The notes beneath the pieces were generated by a model that had not been told where the DNA came from, ran no database searches, and saw nothing but the letters and a program-made list of their open reading frames with translations. A DNA stretch of 64,000 bases from Akkermansia muciniphila (lineage in GTDB: Bacteria; Verrucomicrobiota; Verrucomicrobiia; Verrucomicrobiales; Akkermansiaceae): contig CAMCUY010000001.1 of assembly GCA_945879075.1 (NCBI GenBank), forward strand, positions 1 through 64,000, in the 5' to 3' direction. The position numbers and the translations under genes were made by a program. Shown in pieces: positions 27,278 through 37,568 of this stretch (its first letter is position 1; each line of letters starts with the position of its first letter).

Positions 27278-29740
27278 ATGGCCGACAGCTTCCGCCCTCA
27301 AAACCCATCGCCGCCTGTCCTCGGGGCGGGCGGTCCGGTGTGGGATGAAATGAGCGATCCGCGCGGCCAGATCAGGCCGCATTGGCTCAGCATGGGGAAG
27401 AAAATCCACCGATGGAGCACCGAGGAACGCGGTTCCATCGCCGCCGCCGCCGCCCGGATGATCGCGGATCTTGGAACCACCTTCAATGTTTACAGCGATG
27501 TCGGGGGCGTGGGGCAGCCTTATGAACTCGATCCCGTTCCCTTGTTGGTTCCCGCCGCCGAGTGGGCGCAGGTTTCGGCCGGGCTGATGCAGCGGGCGCG
27601 CTTGATCGACACAGTTCTGGCAGATCTCTACGGCCCGCAGCAATTGCTGCGTGAAGGCCTGATCCCGCCGGACCTGGTGAATTCCAGCCCGGCTTTTCTT
27701 CACTATGCGCGCGATGTTCAGCCGGTCGGCGGCCGCTTCGTGGTCACCACCGGCTGCGATCTCGTCCGCCTGGCTAACGGTCAGTGGACCGTGTTCCGCG
27801 ATTACACCAGCGCGCCGGGCGGGCTGGGTCAGGTGTTGGAAAACCGCAACGTCACCTCGAACCTCCTGTCCGACCAGTTCGAAGCCCTGCGCGTCGCCAG
27901 GCTCGGCGCTTTTTTCGATCTGGAGCGCCGCACGCTGCAATCGTTGCTGCCGACGCGCGGCGAGATGCCGAACGTGGTTTTCCTCACGCCCGGTTTCCGC
28001 CATCCGTCATATTTCGAACATGCCTACAAGGCGCGTCTGCTAGGTTTTCCGCTGGTCGAGCCGGCGGACCTCACCGTCCGCGAGCGCCGCCTGTTTTTGA
28101 AAACCCTGTCGGGCCTGCGCCGGATCGATGGGGTGGCCAGCCGGATTGATGACGACGGCCTCGACCCTCTCGAACACTGGGTCCGCGGCCGCGGCGGGGT
28201 GCCCGGAATCGTGGAAGCCTGGCGGAGCGGAAATGTCGCGCTGGCGAACGCGCCGGGCTCGGGTTTCGCGTCGAGTCCCGCGCTGATGCCGTTTCTTCCC
28301 GGGATTTGCCGCAAGTGGTTCGGCGAGGAAATCAAGCTGCCGTTCGTGGAAACCTGGTGGCTCGGCCAGCCCGACGTGCGCCGCCGTGTGCTCGTAAATT
28401 TGCAGCGCTATGTCCTGATTTCCGCATTTCATCGCGACTCTCATCTGCCGCTGCGCTGCGCCAATCTATCACCTGCCGCGCGCAAGCAGTGGGTGGCAGC
28501 GGTCGAGGAGCGCCCGTATGATTTCGTCGTCCAACTGGATATCACCCCGAGCGAGGCACCATCGCTCGAAGCACGGGGAGTCCGCCAGCGCCCGGTCATC
28601 TGGCGGGCCTTCACCGTCAACGCAGCGGACGGTCCGGTCGCTCTGCCGGGTGGTCTCGCCAGAGTGGGGAAAGCCGCGCAAGCGCCTCAGTTGTGGCCGT
28701 CGCACGCGGGATTCACCAAGGACGTGTGGGTCTCTGATAGTGCTACGGATAACAGCGCGAAGGCCGAGGTGAAAAGGCCGCGGCCGCTGCAAGACCGGCA
28801 TCCGGCCGCGCTGGAAGTCCCGAGCCGGATCGCCGAGCAGTTGTTCTGGGTCGGTCGTTACGCGGAGCGCGTCGAGCTGGCGACCCGCCTGCTGCGGGTG
28901 ACCTTGCGCAATCTCAGTGGCGAGGCAGGCCAACTCCAACAGGAGCAACTCGCTGCGTGCCTCAGCTTGATGCGCGGCAGCAATCTCATTTCCAAGGAAA
29001 CTGTCTTCCAAGCGACGCAGACCCAGAAAATCCTCGCCGACCTGATCCATGATCCGGCGGCGCGCGGCGGCATCGCCAGCCTGACCCGCTCGTTGCTGCT
29101 GAACGCCGCCGCCGCTCGTGACCGTCTATCGGACGATACCTGGCGCTTTTTCAACCGGCTTGAAGGCATCGTTCATTTGCCACAGGGACTGGCGAGCACG
29201 GCGGATTTGCTAGGCACTCTCGACACGTTGGTTCTCCATCTCGCGGCCTTCGGCGGGATGCAGGCGGAAAACATGACCCGCGGCCAGGGCTGGCGTTTTC
29301 TTGAAGTCGGCCGCCGCATCGAGCGCGCCCTGAGCGGACTCAAGCTCCTCCGCACGGCGGCGGGGCAGGGGGATGGCGAGTCGCCGCTGCTTGATCCGCT
29401 CTTGGAAACCTGCGACAGCGTGATGACTTACCGGCGCCGCCATTTCTCCCGTCCACGGCTGGACGCGGTGATCGGTCTGGTATTCTTCGATCGGACAAAT
29501 CCGCGCTCCGTCGCCTATCAGATCGGTGTGCTGGACCGGGAAATCGCCTTTTTCCCCGGCGAGTCGGATTTCGGCCTGCTGCCGAAGATCCGCGAGCATT
29601 TGCAGGAGCTCGACCAGCGGTTTATCAATCCGGCCGCTCCCGATGAAAGTGGCTTCGACGGAATCTTCACCTCGCTCGAAGTTTTCGCCGACATGCTCAC
29701 CCAACATTATTTCAGCCACTCGGTGCGGCACGTTTACTGA
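27278..29740 (+). CDS. Fusion protein: circularly permuted ATP-grasp + alpha-E domain
   Basis: 820 aa; ATP-grasp part (TFNVYSD...VLENRNVTSNLLSDQFE...VFLTPGFRHPSYFEHAYKARLLGFPLVE) followed by alpha-E (VPSRIAEQLFWVGRYAERVELATRLLRV). Confidence 0.9.
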   Translation: MADSFRPQNPSPPVLGAGGPVWDEMSDPRGQIRPHWLSMGKKIHRWSTEERGSIAAAAARMIADLGTTFNVYSDVGGVGQPYELDPVPLLVPAAEWAQVSAGLMQRARLIDTVLADLYGPQQLLREGLIPPDLVNSSPAFLHYARDVQPVGGRFVVTTGCDLVRLANGQWTVFRDYTSAPGGLGQVLENRNVTSNLLSDQFEALRVARLGAFFDLERRTLQSLLPTRGEMPNVVFLTPGFRHPSYFEHAYKARLLGFPLVEPADLTVRERRLFLKTLSGLRRIDGVASRIDDDGLDPLEHWVRGRGGVPGIVEAWRSGNVALANAPGSGFASSPALMPFLPGICRKWFGEEIKLPFVETWWLGQPDVRRRVLVNLQRYVLISAFHRDSHLPLRCANLSPAARKQWVAAVEERPYDFVVQLDITPSEAPSLEARGVRQRPVIWRAFTVNAADGPVALPGGLARVGKAAQAPQLWPSHAGFTKDVWVSDSATDNSAKAEVKRPRPLQDRHPAALEVPSRIAEQLFWVGRYAERVELATRLLRVTLRNLSGEAGQLQQEQLAACLSLMRGSNLISKETVFQATQTQKILADLIHDPAARGGIASLTRSLLLNAAAARDRLSDDTWRFFNRLEGIVHLPQGLASTADLLGTLDTLVLHLAAFGGMQAENMTRGQGWRFLEVGRRIERALSGLKLLRTAAGQGDGESPLLDPLLETCDSVMTYRRRHFSRPRLDAVIGLVFFDRTNPRSVAYQIGVLDREIAFFPGESDFGLLPKIREHLQELDQRFINPAAPDESGFDGIFTSLEVFADMLTQHYFSHSVRHVY

Positions 29741-29741
29741 C

Positions 29742-30626
29742 ATGAAATACCGGCTCATCCATCGCACGAAATACTTCTACGAGGGAGCGGTGACCGTCTC
29801 GCATCATCTGGCGAGACTGGCACCGCGGACCTTGCCGGGGCAGCGTTGTCCGTGGCATGAGTTGGAAATCCAACCCGTGCCCGTCGGCCGCGGCGTGCAT
29901 GTGGATTCGTTCGGAAACTCGACCGCTTATTTCGAAATCGAGGGCAAACATGAAACTCTCGAAGTGACCGCGCGCAGCCTGGTGGAGGTTTTCCCGACGC
30001 AGCATCCCGACGCTCGTTCGACACCGGCGTGGGAGCGGGTCCGCGACGCCTGTCAGTTGGAAAAGCTCACGCCGGGCTCGGAGGCGGGTGCGTTTCGCTT
30101 CGGCTCGCCGATGGTGCCGCTCGGCAAGGAATTCGCGGACTATGCGGCGGCTGAATTTTCTCCAAGTCGCCCGATTTTGGAAGCAGTGCTCGGTCTGACG
30201 AACCGGATTTTCCGAGACTTCAAATTCGACCCGCGCGCGACGGAAGTGAGCACGCCGGTTTCCGAGGTTCTGAAAAAGCGCGCCGGGGTTTGCCAGGATT
30301 TCGCGCACCTGATGTTAGCCTGCCTGCGCTCGCTGGGCCTGCCCGCCCGCTACGTCAGCGGCTATCTGGAAACCAAGCCGCCACCGGGGAAAGTCCGGCT
30401 CACCGGAGCGGATGCGTCGCACGCCTGGGTCTCGGTCTTCTGTGGCGAATCCGCCGGCTGGATCGACACCGACCCGACGAACAACCTGCTGCCCGGAGAG
30501 CGTCACATCACCGTCGCCTGGGGCCGTGATTTCTCCGACGTGAGTCCCCTGCGCGGCGTGACGCTCGGCGCGGGCGGCCAGAAACTCGATGTGGCCGTGG
30601 ACGTGATTCCCGTGGAAGAGCTGTGA
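29742..30626 (+). CDS. Transglutaminase-like cysteine peptidase family protein (copy 1)
   Basis: MKYRLIHRTKYFYEGAVTVSHHLARLAPR...GVCQDFAHLMLACLRSLGLPARYVSGYL...DASHAWVSVFCGESAGWIDTDPTN. Confidence 0.92.
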   Translation: MKYRLIHRTKYFYEGAVTVSHHLARLAPRTLPGQRCPWHELEIQPVPVGRGVHVDSFGNSTAYFEIEGKHETLEVTARSLVEVFPTQHPDARSTPAWERVRDACQLEKLTPGSEAGAFRFGSPMVPLGKEFADYAAAEFSPSRPILEAVLGLTNRIFRDFKFDPRATEVSTPVSEVLKKRAGVCQDFAHLMLACLRSLGLPARYVSGYLETKPPPGKVRLTGADASHAWVSVFCGESAGWIDTDPTNNLLPGERHITVAWGRDFSDVSPLRGVTLGAGGQKLDVAVDVIPVEEL

Positions 30627-30700
30627 GTGTGATCCGCGATCTCGCGGGAAGGAGATTAAAAAGTTGGCCCGCCGCCTGCTAATCGGTAGCCATAGAACCC

Positions 30701-32137
30701 ATGGAAATGTTTAAGGGCTACAACCCCGGCAAGTTTTACGACGAGATGTTTGGCGGCGATGGCGCCGTGCGGAGCCACTGCGCGCCGCTTCTCCAGAAGT
30801 TCGGCAAGATTGATGAGCGCGATTTCCTGGCACGCAAGGCGAACTCGGAGCTCTATTTCCTGCGCCAGGGAATCACTTTCAACGTTTATCACGATGATCG
30901 GGGGACGGAGCGGATTTTTCCGTTCGACCCGATTCCGCGGGTGATGCCGGCGAGCGAGTGGGAGCATCTGGAAGCCGGGCTGACGCAGCGAATCGTGGCG
31001 CTGAACTTGTTCCTGCACGATATCTATCACGACCAGCAGATCCTCAAGGACGAGGTGATCCCGCGGTTCTACATCGAGCAGGCGAAGCATTACCGGCCCG
31101 AGTTCCGCGGGGTGGATGTGGCGGCGGATACTTACATTCACATTTGCGGCAGCGATCTGATCCGCGGCGCGGACGGGGTTTATTACGTGCTGGAGGACAA
31201 CGGCCGCTGCCCGTCGGGGGCGTCGTACCTTCTGGAAAACCGCAACGCGCTGAAGCGGGCGTTTCCCGGGATTTTCGAGACGCTGGGCGTGCGTCCGGTG
31301 GATTCGTATCCGCGGGATCTGTTGGACATGCTCCATCACATTTCGCCGCGCCGCGATGGCGATCCGGTGTGCGTGTTGCTCACGCCGGGCTGCCATAACA
31401 GCGCCTATTTCGAGCACTGCTACCTGGCGCGGGAGATGGGCATCGACATCGTCGAGGGCAAGGACCTAGTCGTGGTGGACAAGTTCGTTTACATGCGGAC
31501 GACCCGCGGGCTGCTGCGGGTGGATGTGATCTATCGGCGGATCGACGATGATTTCATCGACCCGGTGGTGTTCCGGAAGGACTCGGTGCTCGGCGTCCCC
31601 GGCCTGATGAACGCTTACCGTGCGGGCAATGTCTCGCTGGCGAACGCGGTGGGAACCGGCGTGGCGGACGACAAGGTGATCTACTATTTCGTCCCGAAGA
31701 TGATCGAGTATTACCTCGGACAGGAACCGATCCTGCCGAACGTCCCGACCTATCTAGCCTCGGAGGAGGCGGACATGAAATACATTCTCGCCAATCTGCC
31801 CGAGCTGGTGGTGAAGGCGGCTAATGAGTCTGGCGGCTATGGCATGTTGATGGGGCCGACTGCGACGAAGGACGAGATCGCGGAGTTCCGCGACCGGATC
31901 ATCGCCGATCCGCGCAATTACATCGCCCAGCCGGTCATCTCGCTTTCCACCTCGCCGACGTGGTGCGACGGCGCGATGGAAGGCCGGCACATCGACCTGC
32001 GGCCGTATATCATTTACGGCAAGGACGTGAAAATCGTCCCCGGCGGCCTCACCCGCGTGGCGCTAGCCAAAGATTCCCTGATCGTTAACTCTTCCCAAGG
32101 CGGCGGCAGCAAGGATACTTGGGTGCTGCGCCACTAA
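30701..32137 (+). CDS. Circularly permuted ATP-grasp protein (copy 2, stand-alone)
   Basis: GITFNVYHDDRGTERIFPFDPIPRVMPASEWEHLEAGL...VLEDNGRCPSGASYLLENR...VVKAANESGGYGMLMGP. Confidence 0.95.
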   Translation: MEMFKGYNPGKFYDEMFGGDGAVRSHCAPLLQKFGKIDERDFLARKANSELYFLRQGITFNVYHDDRGTERIFPFDPIPRVMPASEWEHLEAGLTQRIVALNLFLHDIYHDQQILKDEVIPRFYIEQAKHYRPEFRGVDVAADTYIHICGSDLIRGADGVYYVLEDNGRCPSGASYLLENRNALKRAFPGIFETLGVRPVDSYPRDLLDMLHHISPRRDGDPVCVLLTPGCHNSAYFEHCYLAREMGIDIVEGKDLVVVDKFVYMRTTRGLLRVDVIYRRIDDDFIDPVVFRKDSVLGVPGLMNAYRAGNVSLANAVGTGVADDKVIYYFVPKMIEYYLGQEPILPNVPTYLASEEADMKYILANLPELVVKAANESGGYGMLMGPTATKDEIAEFRDRIIADPRNYIAQPVISLSTSPTWCDGAMEGRHIDLRPYIIYGKDVKIVPGGLTRVALAKDSLIVNSSQGGGSKDTWVLRH

Positions 32138-32143
32138 ATCATC

Positions 32144-33187
32144 ATGCTCTCCCGAGTCGCCAATACTTTATACTGGATGGTCCGCTACGTCGAGCGGGCT
32201 GACAACCTTGCCCGATTGATCGACGTCAACCAGCAGTTGCTGTTGGATTTTGAACGGCTCGACAGCGAGCGTCTCCGCGGTTTCTGGCAGCCGATCATCC
32301 TGAGCACTGGCGACGAGGAAGCCTTCAGCAAGCTTTACGACGAGACTGGCAGCGACGAGGTGATCCGGTTCCTGACGGATGATCCGCGGAATCATAACAG
32401 CATTACCTCCTGCATCGCCCTCGCCCGTGAAAACGCGCGGACGGTGCGCGACCAGTTGTCCGACGAGCTGTGGGAAGAGTTGAACGCCTTGTATCTTTTC
32501 ACGCGCTCGGACGAGGCGCACCGCTTGATCGATTCCGATCCGCCGAAGTATTACGAAAACATCCGGAGGTCGGTGATGACCTTTCTTGGCATCGCGGCGT
32601 CCACGATTTCGCGCAATGAAGCATGGGAGTTCATGGACTTGGGGCGGCATTTGGAGCGGGCGGACAAGACCACGCGCTTCCTCGATGTTTCGAGCTATCT
32701 GCCGCCGGGAGCGGATGGCTTGGAGGCGATCTCTCCGGGAGTTCTCCATTGGACGGCCATCCTGCGTTCGTGTGGGGCGATGGGAGCATTCCGTGCGGCG
32801 AAGCTCGAAATCAGCGCGCGCGGCATCGCGGATTTTCTGATTTTCTCGAAGGAATTCCCGCGCTCGGTGCGGTATTGCATCGAGAAGGTGGATGCCGGTC
32901 TGCACTTGATTTCCGGAACTCCGCGCGGGTCGTTTTCCAACGAGGCGGAGCGCGAGGCCGGGCGGGTGCTGGCGGATTTGAATTTTGGTTCGACGGAGGA
33001 TCTCTTTGCGTCCGGATTGCACGATTATCTCGATGCGCTGCAAGGGCGGTTCAACCGGATCGGAGCCGAGATTTTTGAAACCTACGTGCTGATGCCGGAA
33101 CGCATCCAGAGCAGTCCCGGGCCGCGGTCTTCCAGTCTATCCGATGTCGCTGCCTGGCAGATGGAACAACAGCAACAGCAACAGTGA
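32144..33187 (+). CDS. Alpha-E domain protein (copy 2, stand-alone) with poly-Gln tail
   Basis: MLSRVANTLYWMVRYVERADNLARLIDVNQQL...; ends WQMEQQQQQQ*. Confidence 0.93.
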   Translation: MLSRVANTLYWMVRYVERADNLARLIDVNQQLLLDFERLDSERLRGFWQPIILSTGDEEAFSKLYDETGSDEVIRFLTDDPRNHNSITSCIALARENARTVRDQLSDELWEELNALYLFTRSDEAHRLIDSDPPKYYENIRRSVMTFLGIAASTISRNEAWEFMDLGRHLERADKTTRFLDVSSYLPPGADGLEAISPGVLHWTAILRSCGAMGAFRAAKLEISARGIADFLIFSKEFPRSVRYCIEKVDAGLHLISGTPRGSFSNEAEREAGRVLADLNFGSTEDLFASGLHDYLDALQGRFNRIGAEIFETYVLMPERIQSSPGPRSSSLSDVAAWQMEQQQQQQ

Positions 33188-34065
33188 GTGATCCCAATGA
33201 ACCGGTCCAGTCCGCGTCCGGCATGAAGCTCGCGGTGTTTCACCGGACAGTGTTCCACTATGGAATGCCGGTGACCCACAGTCTGAACACGCTGCATCTG
33301 GAGCCGCGGACGTTTCCCTATCAGAAGACGATCGGGGCTTTGATCCGGGTGATTCCGGCGACGCGCGTGCGGCGTTTCACCGATCTTTTTCAAAACATCA
33401 CGCACCACTTCGAGCTGCCGGGGGCGCATTCGAAGCTGGAGATCGAGAGCCGGATCAAGGTGTACAACCTGCCACTGGATATCTCCGCGGCGAGTCGCGC
33501 GGCGACTTTGGAGGCTTACGGCGATTCGTCGATCCGCGAGCAGATCTGGCCGTATTTGCAGGAAAGCCGGTGGGTTTCCCGGCATCCCGAAGTGTGGCGG
33601 CAGGCGGTGGATGTGACGGTTCCGTTTAAGGCGGTTTTTGATCAGGCGAACGCGCTGATGGAGTGGGTTTACCGGGAGTTTCGCTACGAATCCGGAGTGA
33701 CGAATGTGAACACTCATTTGGAAGAGGCCTTCCAGATGAGGCGCGGCGTTTGCCAGGATTTCACGCATGTGATGCTGGGCTTGTGTCGGGCGGTCGGAAT
33801 CCCGGCGCGCTATGCTTCCGGCTATTTATACAACGGGCCGCGCGACACGCTCGTCGGCGCGCAGGCTTCGCACGCCTGGGCCGAGGTCTATCTGCCCGCC
33901 GCAGGCTGGATCGGATTCGACCCGACGAACAACACGCTGGCGGACGAGCGCTACGTGAAGATTTCTGTGGGCCGCGACTACGAGGACGTGGCCCCGGTAC
34001 GTGGGAGCTACAGCGGCACCGGCCACTGCCGGATGGAAGTGCAGGTGGAGGTGGAGAAAATCTAA
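33184..34065 (+). CDS. Transglutaminase-like cysteine peptidase family protein (copy 2; GTG start)
   Basis: LAVFHRTVFHYGMPVTHSLNTLHLEPR...RGVCQDFTHVMLGLCRAVGIPARYASGYLYNGP...ASHAWAEVYLPAAGWIGFDPTNN; overlaps preceding stop (GTGA). Confidence 0.93.
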   Translation: MSDPNEPVQSASGMKLAVFHRTVFHYGMPVTHSLNTLHLEPRTFPYQKTIGALIRVIPATRVRRFTDLFQNITHHFELPGAHSKLEIESRIKVYNLPLDISAASRAATLEAYGDSSIREQIWPYLQESRWVSRHPEVWRQAVDVTVPFKAVFDQANALMEWVYREFRYESGVTNVNTHLEEAFQMRRGVCQDFTHVMLGLCRAVGIPARYASGYLYNGPRDTLVGAQASHAWAEVYLPAAGWIGFDPTNNTLADERYVKISVGRDYEDVAPVRGSYSGTGHCRMEVQVEVEKI

Positions 34066-34398
34066 TCAGAACGGCTTGGCGAGGCCGAGCCACGCGGCGG
34101 TCACCGCGGCGGCGATGGACAGCGTCAGGACGATGGAGCCTGGCAGGACTTTGCGCTTGGCGAGGACGGGGGCGACGCCGAGGAAGAGCCACAGACCGAG
34201 TTTGATCATCCACCAGGATTGGCCCATCGGCGGCTTTTTCAGCATGGCGAAGCCGACGAGGAGAATGAGGACGAGCGAGATGCCGTGGAGCATGGAGGCT
34301 CCCTTTTTACCCGAGCCGCCTAGCAGCGTTGCTCCGAGCGAGCTGAACAGGGCGATGACGCCGGCGAGATGCAGTGTTTTGAGGATAACTGGGTCCAT
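34066..34398 (-). CDS. Small membrane protein (SirB-like, tentative)
   Basis: 110 aa, four hydrophobic stretches, MDPVILKTLHLAGVIALFSSLGATLL...WWMIKLGLWLFLG. Confidence 0.5.
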   Translation of the reverse strand: MDPVILKTLHLAGVIALFSSLGATLLGGSGKKGASMLHGISLVLILLVGFAMLKKPPMGQSWWMIKLGLWLFLGVAPVLAKRKVLPGSIVLTLSIAAAVTAAWLGLAKPF

Positions 34399-34465
34399 GG
34401 GATGATTGAGCTGCCGGAGTCTCTCTACATCGGGCTCGGGATCAAGGAAGTTCGGGCTGCGGCTG

Positions 34466-35527
34466 TCACTTGAAGACAGCCAGCACCGCGCGGTGGTCCG
34501 AGGCTGTGTCCCAGTCCGCGTCGTCGATGATTTTCGCGGCGGGGAAATCGACGTCCTTGCGGAGTTCACGGGTCACCATGATGTAGTCGATGCGCGAGTA
34601 GATGTCATGCAGGGCCCAGTGGTAGGTCCACGCGTCGTGGCGCGAGTCTTTGGCGGGGATGGCAGTCAGATAGGTGGGATCGTTGTAATTTCCAGTGATG
34701 GTTTTGATCGTGGGGGTGGCGCGGGTGTCGTTGAGGTCCCCGTAAACGACGAGCCGGGCGTCCGCATTGGTTTTGAGAATGGACGTCACGTGACGGCGCA
34801 ACAAGCGGGCCTCGTTGAGGCGGATCGCTTCCTGATCGCCTTGTTCGCTGTCGCGCTTGGACTTGAGATGGGTTCCGATGAAGCGGTAGGATTTCCCGCG
34901 TGCCTGGATGGTCGCATCAAGAATTCCGCGGTTGATCGCGAAGGTTTGGCCGGCGAGTCGGTATTCGGTTTCGGCGGGCTTGGCGGTGGATGTAATCGGG
35001 AAACGTGAAAGTAGCCCGAGGTGGCGGGTGGGATCGGAGCCCCCGGTGTAATGGGAATGCGGAAGATTCAAGCCGGCGGCCTTGAGGTCTTCTTGGATTT
35101 CCGCGAGATCCGAGGCTTCGCCGATTTCACAGAGACCGATGACATCCGGCGTGTGGCGGGAGATGATTGCGACGACCGCCTGTTTTTCGCTCTCCGGCTT
35201 CGGGGTGCCTTTGAGGGCTTTCCGGTCAACGTAGCGATCCATCGTCAGCCAGTTCTCGACGTTGTAAGTGATGAAGCGGAGTCCGCTTGGGGAAACAGTT
35301 TCAGATGAAACCGAGACGGACTCGGAGGCGGCGGGGGCGTCGATTTCAACTGGAGTCGCTTCGTCGGGTTCCGGCGCGGTCGTTTGGGTTCTGGGCGCGT
35401 CCCAGGTCGGAGTGCCGGTTTTGCGATCGCAGGAAGAAGCCGCGAGCATCGTGACCACACAGAAAAAAGCCCCAAGAATCCTTGAGGCGTGATTTCCGAA
35501 CGAAGCGGCAAACTGGCGAAATCCCAT
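34466..35527 (-). CDS. Endonuclease/exonuclease/phosphatase family protein, secreted/lipoprotein-like
   Basis: RFITYNVENWLTMDRY...DVIGLCEIGEASDLAEIQ...FIGTHLKSKRDSE...VYGDLNDTRATP...WDTASDHRAVLAVFK. Confidence 0.88.
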   Translation of the reverse strand: MGFRQFAASFGNHASRILGAFFCVVTMLAASSCDRKTGTPTWDAPRTQTTAPEPDEATPVEIDAPAASESVSVSSETVSPSGLRFITYNVENWLTMDRYVDRKALKGTPKPESEKQAVVAIISRHTPDVIGLCEIGEASDLAEIQEDLKAAGLNLPHSHYTGGSDPTRHLGLLSRFPITSTAKPAETEYRLAGQTFAINRGILDATIQARGKSYRFIGTHLKSKRDSEQGDQEAIRLNEARLLRRHVTSILKTNADARLVVYGDLNDTRATPTIKTITGNYNDPTYLTAIPAKDSRHDAWTYHWALHDIYSRIDYIMVTRELRKDVDFPAAKIIDDADWDTASDHRAVLAVFK

Positions 35528-35531
35528 GCAA

Positions 35532-35744
35532 TCAGGATTCCCGGGGTTCTTTGCCCGGAACCTCCTTCACGCGGGTTTCGGTCTCGGAGCGGGTGATTTC
35601 GTGTTCGAAGTCTTCACGCGCTTTTTTGAATTCGCCCATGCTTTTGCCGATCCCGCGAGCGAGTTCGGGCAGCTTCTTGGCTCCGAAGAGCAATAAGATT
35701 ATGATGAAAATCACAACCATTTCCTGCATTCCAAATGATCCCAT
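35532..35744 (-). CDS. tatA: Twin-arginine translocase TatA/E subunit
   Basis: MGSFGMQEMVVIFIIILLLFGAKKLPELARGIGKSMGEFKKA. Confidence 0.95.
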   Translation of the reverse strand: MGSFGMQEMVVIFIIILLLFGAKKLPELARGIGKSMGEFKKAREDFEHEITRSETETRVKEVPGKEPRES

Positions 35745-35826
35745 AATTTTAGTGTTGTTGTCGGGGGCAAAGTAGTCGCGTTCGATGCGGTTGCAATGCT
35801 TTTACCGCGAAACGGGGGAGGATCTT

Positions 35827-37461
35827 TCAGTGGCAGACCGGGCAGGTGTTCAGCGAGGTGAAAAAGTCGTTGCCCTTGTTGTCGACGAGGATGAACGCCG
35901 GGAAGTTTTCCACGGTGATTTTCCAGACCGCTTCCATGCCGAGTTCGGGGAATGCGACGACTTCCTGCGAGCGGATGTGCTCTTGGGCAAGCAACGCAGC
36001 GGGTCCGCCGGCCGAGCCGAGGTAGAAACCGCCGTGGCTCTGGCAGGCGGCGGTGACTTGTTTCGAGCGGTTGCCCTTGGCCAGCATGACCATCGAGCCG
36101 CCGTTGGCTTGGAAAAGATCGACGTAGCCGTCCATTCGCCCGGCGGTGGTCGGGCCGAAGGAGCCGGATGGCATGCCTGGCGGGGTTTTGGCCGGGCCGG
36201 CGTAGTAAACCGGGTATTTCCTGAAATATTCCGGGAGTTCGCCTGTTTCTTCGAGGATTTCCTTGAGCTTCGCGTGGGCGATGTCGCGGGCGACGATGAT
36301 GGTGCCGCTGAGCGCGAGTGCGGTGGTGACGGGGTATTTCGAGAGGGTTTTGAGGGTTTCCTCCATTCCGAGGTCGAGATCGATCGGCACCCCCTTGAAT
36401 TTCCAGTCGCGGAATTTCTCGGGGATGAAACGGCCGGGATTTTTCTCCAGCTTTTCGAGAAAAATTCCGTCCTTGGTGATTTTCGCCTTGGCTTGGCGGT
36501 CCGCCGAGCAGGAAACGCCGATGCCGACGGGGCACGAAGCGCCGTGACGCGGCAGGCGGATGACGCGGACGTCGAGCGCGAGGTACTTGCCGCCAAACTG
36601 GGCGCCGATCCCGACTTCGCGGGCCATGGCGAGCAGTTCGTTTTCCAGCTCGATGTCGCGGAAAGCCCGGCCATGCTCGTTGCCGGAGGTCGGCAGCTCG
36701 TCGTAATAATGGGTGGAGGCGAGCTTGACCGTCTTGAGGCAATTCTCCGCGGAGGTGCCGCCAATGACGAAGGCGAGATGATAAGGGGGGCAGGCGGCGG
36801 TGCCGAGCGATGCCATTTTTTCCAGGCAGAATTCCTTCAGCTGCTTCGGGTTGAGGAGAGCCTTGGTTTCCTGGTAGAGGAAGGTTTTGTTCGCCGAGCC
36901 GCCGCCTTTGCTGACGAAGAGGAATTTGTAGGCATCGCCCTCGGTGGCGTAGAGATCGATCTGCGCGGGGAGATTGGTCTTGGTGTTGACCTCGTCATAC
37001 ATCGTGAGCGGGGCGGTTTGCGAGTAGCGGAGGTTCTCCTTGGTATAGGTCTGGTAGATTCCTTTTGAGAGGAATTCCGCGTCGTCGCAGCCGGTCCAGA
37101 CTTGCTGGCCCTTCTTCCCGACGATGGTGGCGGTGCCGGTGTCCTGACAAAACGGCAGGATGCCGTGCGAGGCGATTTCCGCGTTTTTCAGCAACATCAG
37201 CGCGACCATGCGGTCGTTTTCCGAGGCTTTCGGGTCGTTGAGAATGGCTGCAACCTGTGAGAGGTGGGAGGCGCGGAGAGTGAAGTTGATGCCTTTGATC
37301 GCTTCGGCCGCCAGTAGCGTTAGTGCTTCCGGGGCGATCTTAAGCATCGGCTTGCCCTCGAATTCCGAGACCGAGACATGCTCCATGCTGATCAGTTCGT
37401 AGTCCGTGGTATCGGGACCGAGAGGGAAGGGATCTTGGTAGAAGAATGGTTTGTCGGACAT
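35827..37461 (-). CDS. Fumarate hydratase class I
   Basis: [24 protein letters not shown]...[24 protein letters not shown]...[19 protein letters not shown]...[13 protein letters not shown]. Confidence 0.92.
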   Translation of the reverse strand: MSDKPFFYQDPFPLGPDTTDYELISMEHVSVSEFEGKPMLKIAPEALTLLAAEAIKGINFTLRASHLSQVAAILNDPKASENDRMVALMLLKNAEIASHGILPFCQDTGTATIVGKKGQQVWTGCDDAEFLSKGIYQTYTKENLRYSQTAPLTMYDEVNTKTNLPAQIDLYATEGDAYKFLFVSKGGGSANKTFLYQETKALLNPKQLKEFCLEKMASLGTAACPPYHLAFVIGGTSAENCLKTVKLASTHYYDELPTSGNEHGRAFRDIELENELLAMAREVGIGAQFGGKYLALDVRVIRLPRHGASCPVGIGVSCSADRQAKAKITKDGIFLEKLEKNPGRFIPEKFRDWKFKGVPIDLDLGMEETLKTLSKYPVTTALALSGTIIVARDIAHAKLKEILEETGELPEYFRKYPVYYAGPAKTPPGMPSGSFGPTTAGRMDGYVDLFQANGGSMVMLAKGNRSKQVTAACQSHGGFYLGSAGGPAALLAQEHIRSQEVVAFPELGMEAVWKITVENFPAFILVDNKGNDFFTSLNTCPVCH

Positions 37462-37568
37462 GGCGTGTGGCTTTTTCTAAGCACGATGGGCTGGGGGAGC
37501 AACCGTTTCTCGAGTCGCCGCAATGAATGCATGGTGTATGGCGGAATCTGCTGTTTCCGCACGGCGAG

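Noticed and set aside
33163-33187. CAA/CAG repeat as a CRISPR or long microsatellite
   Set aside because: Only about six Gln codons; too short for either, reported only as a junction feature.
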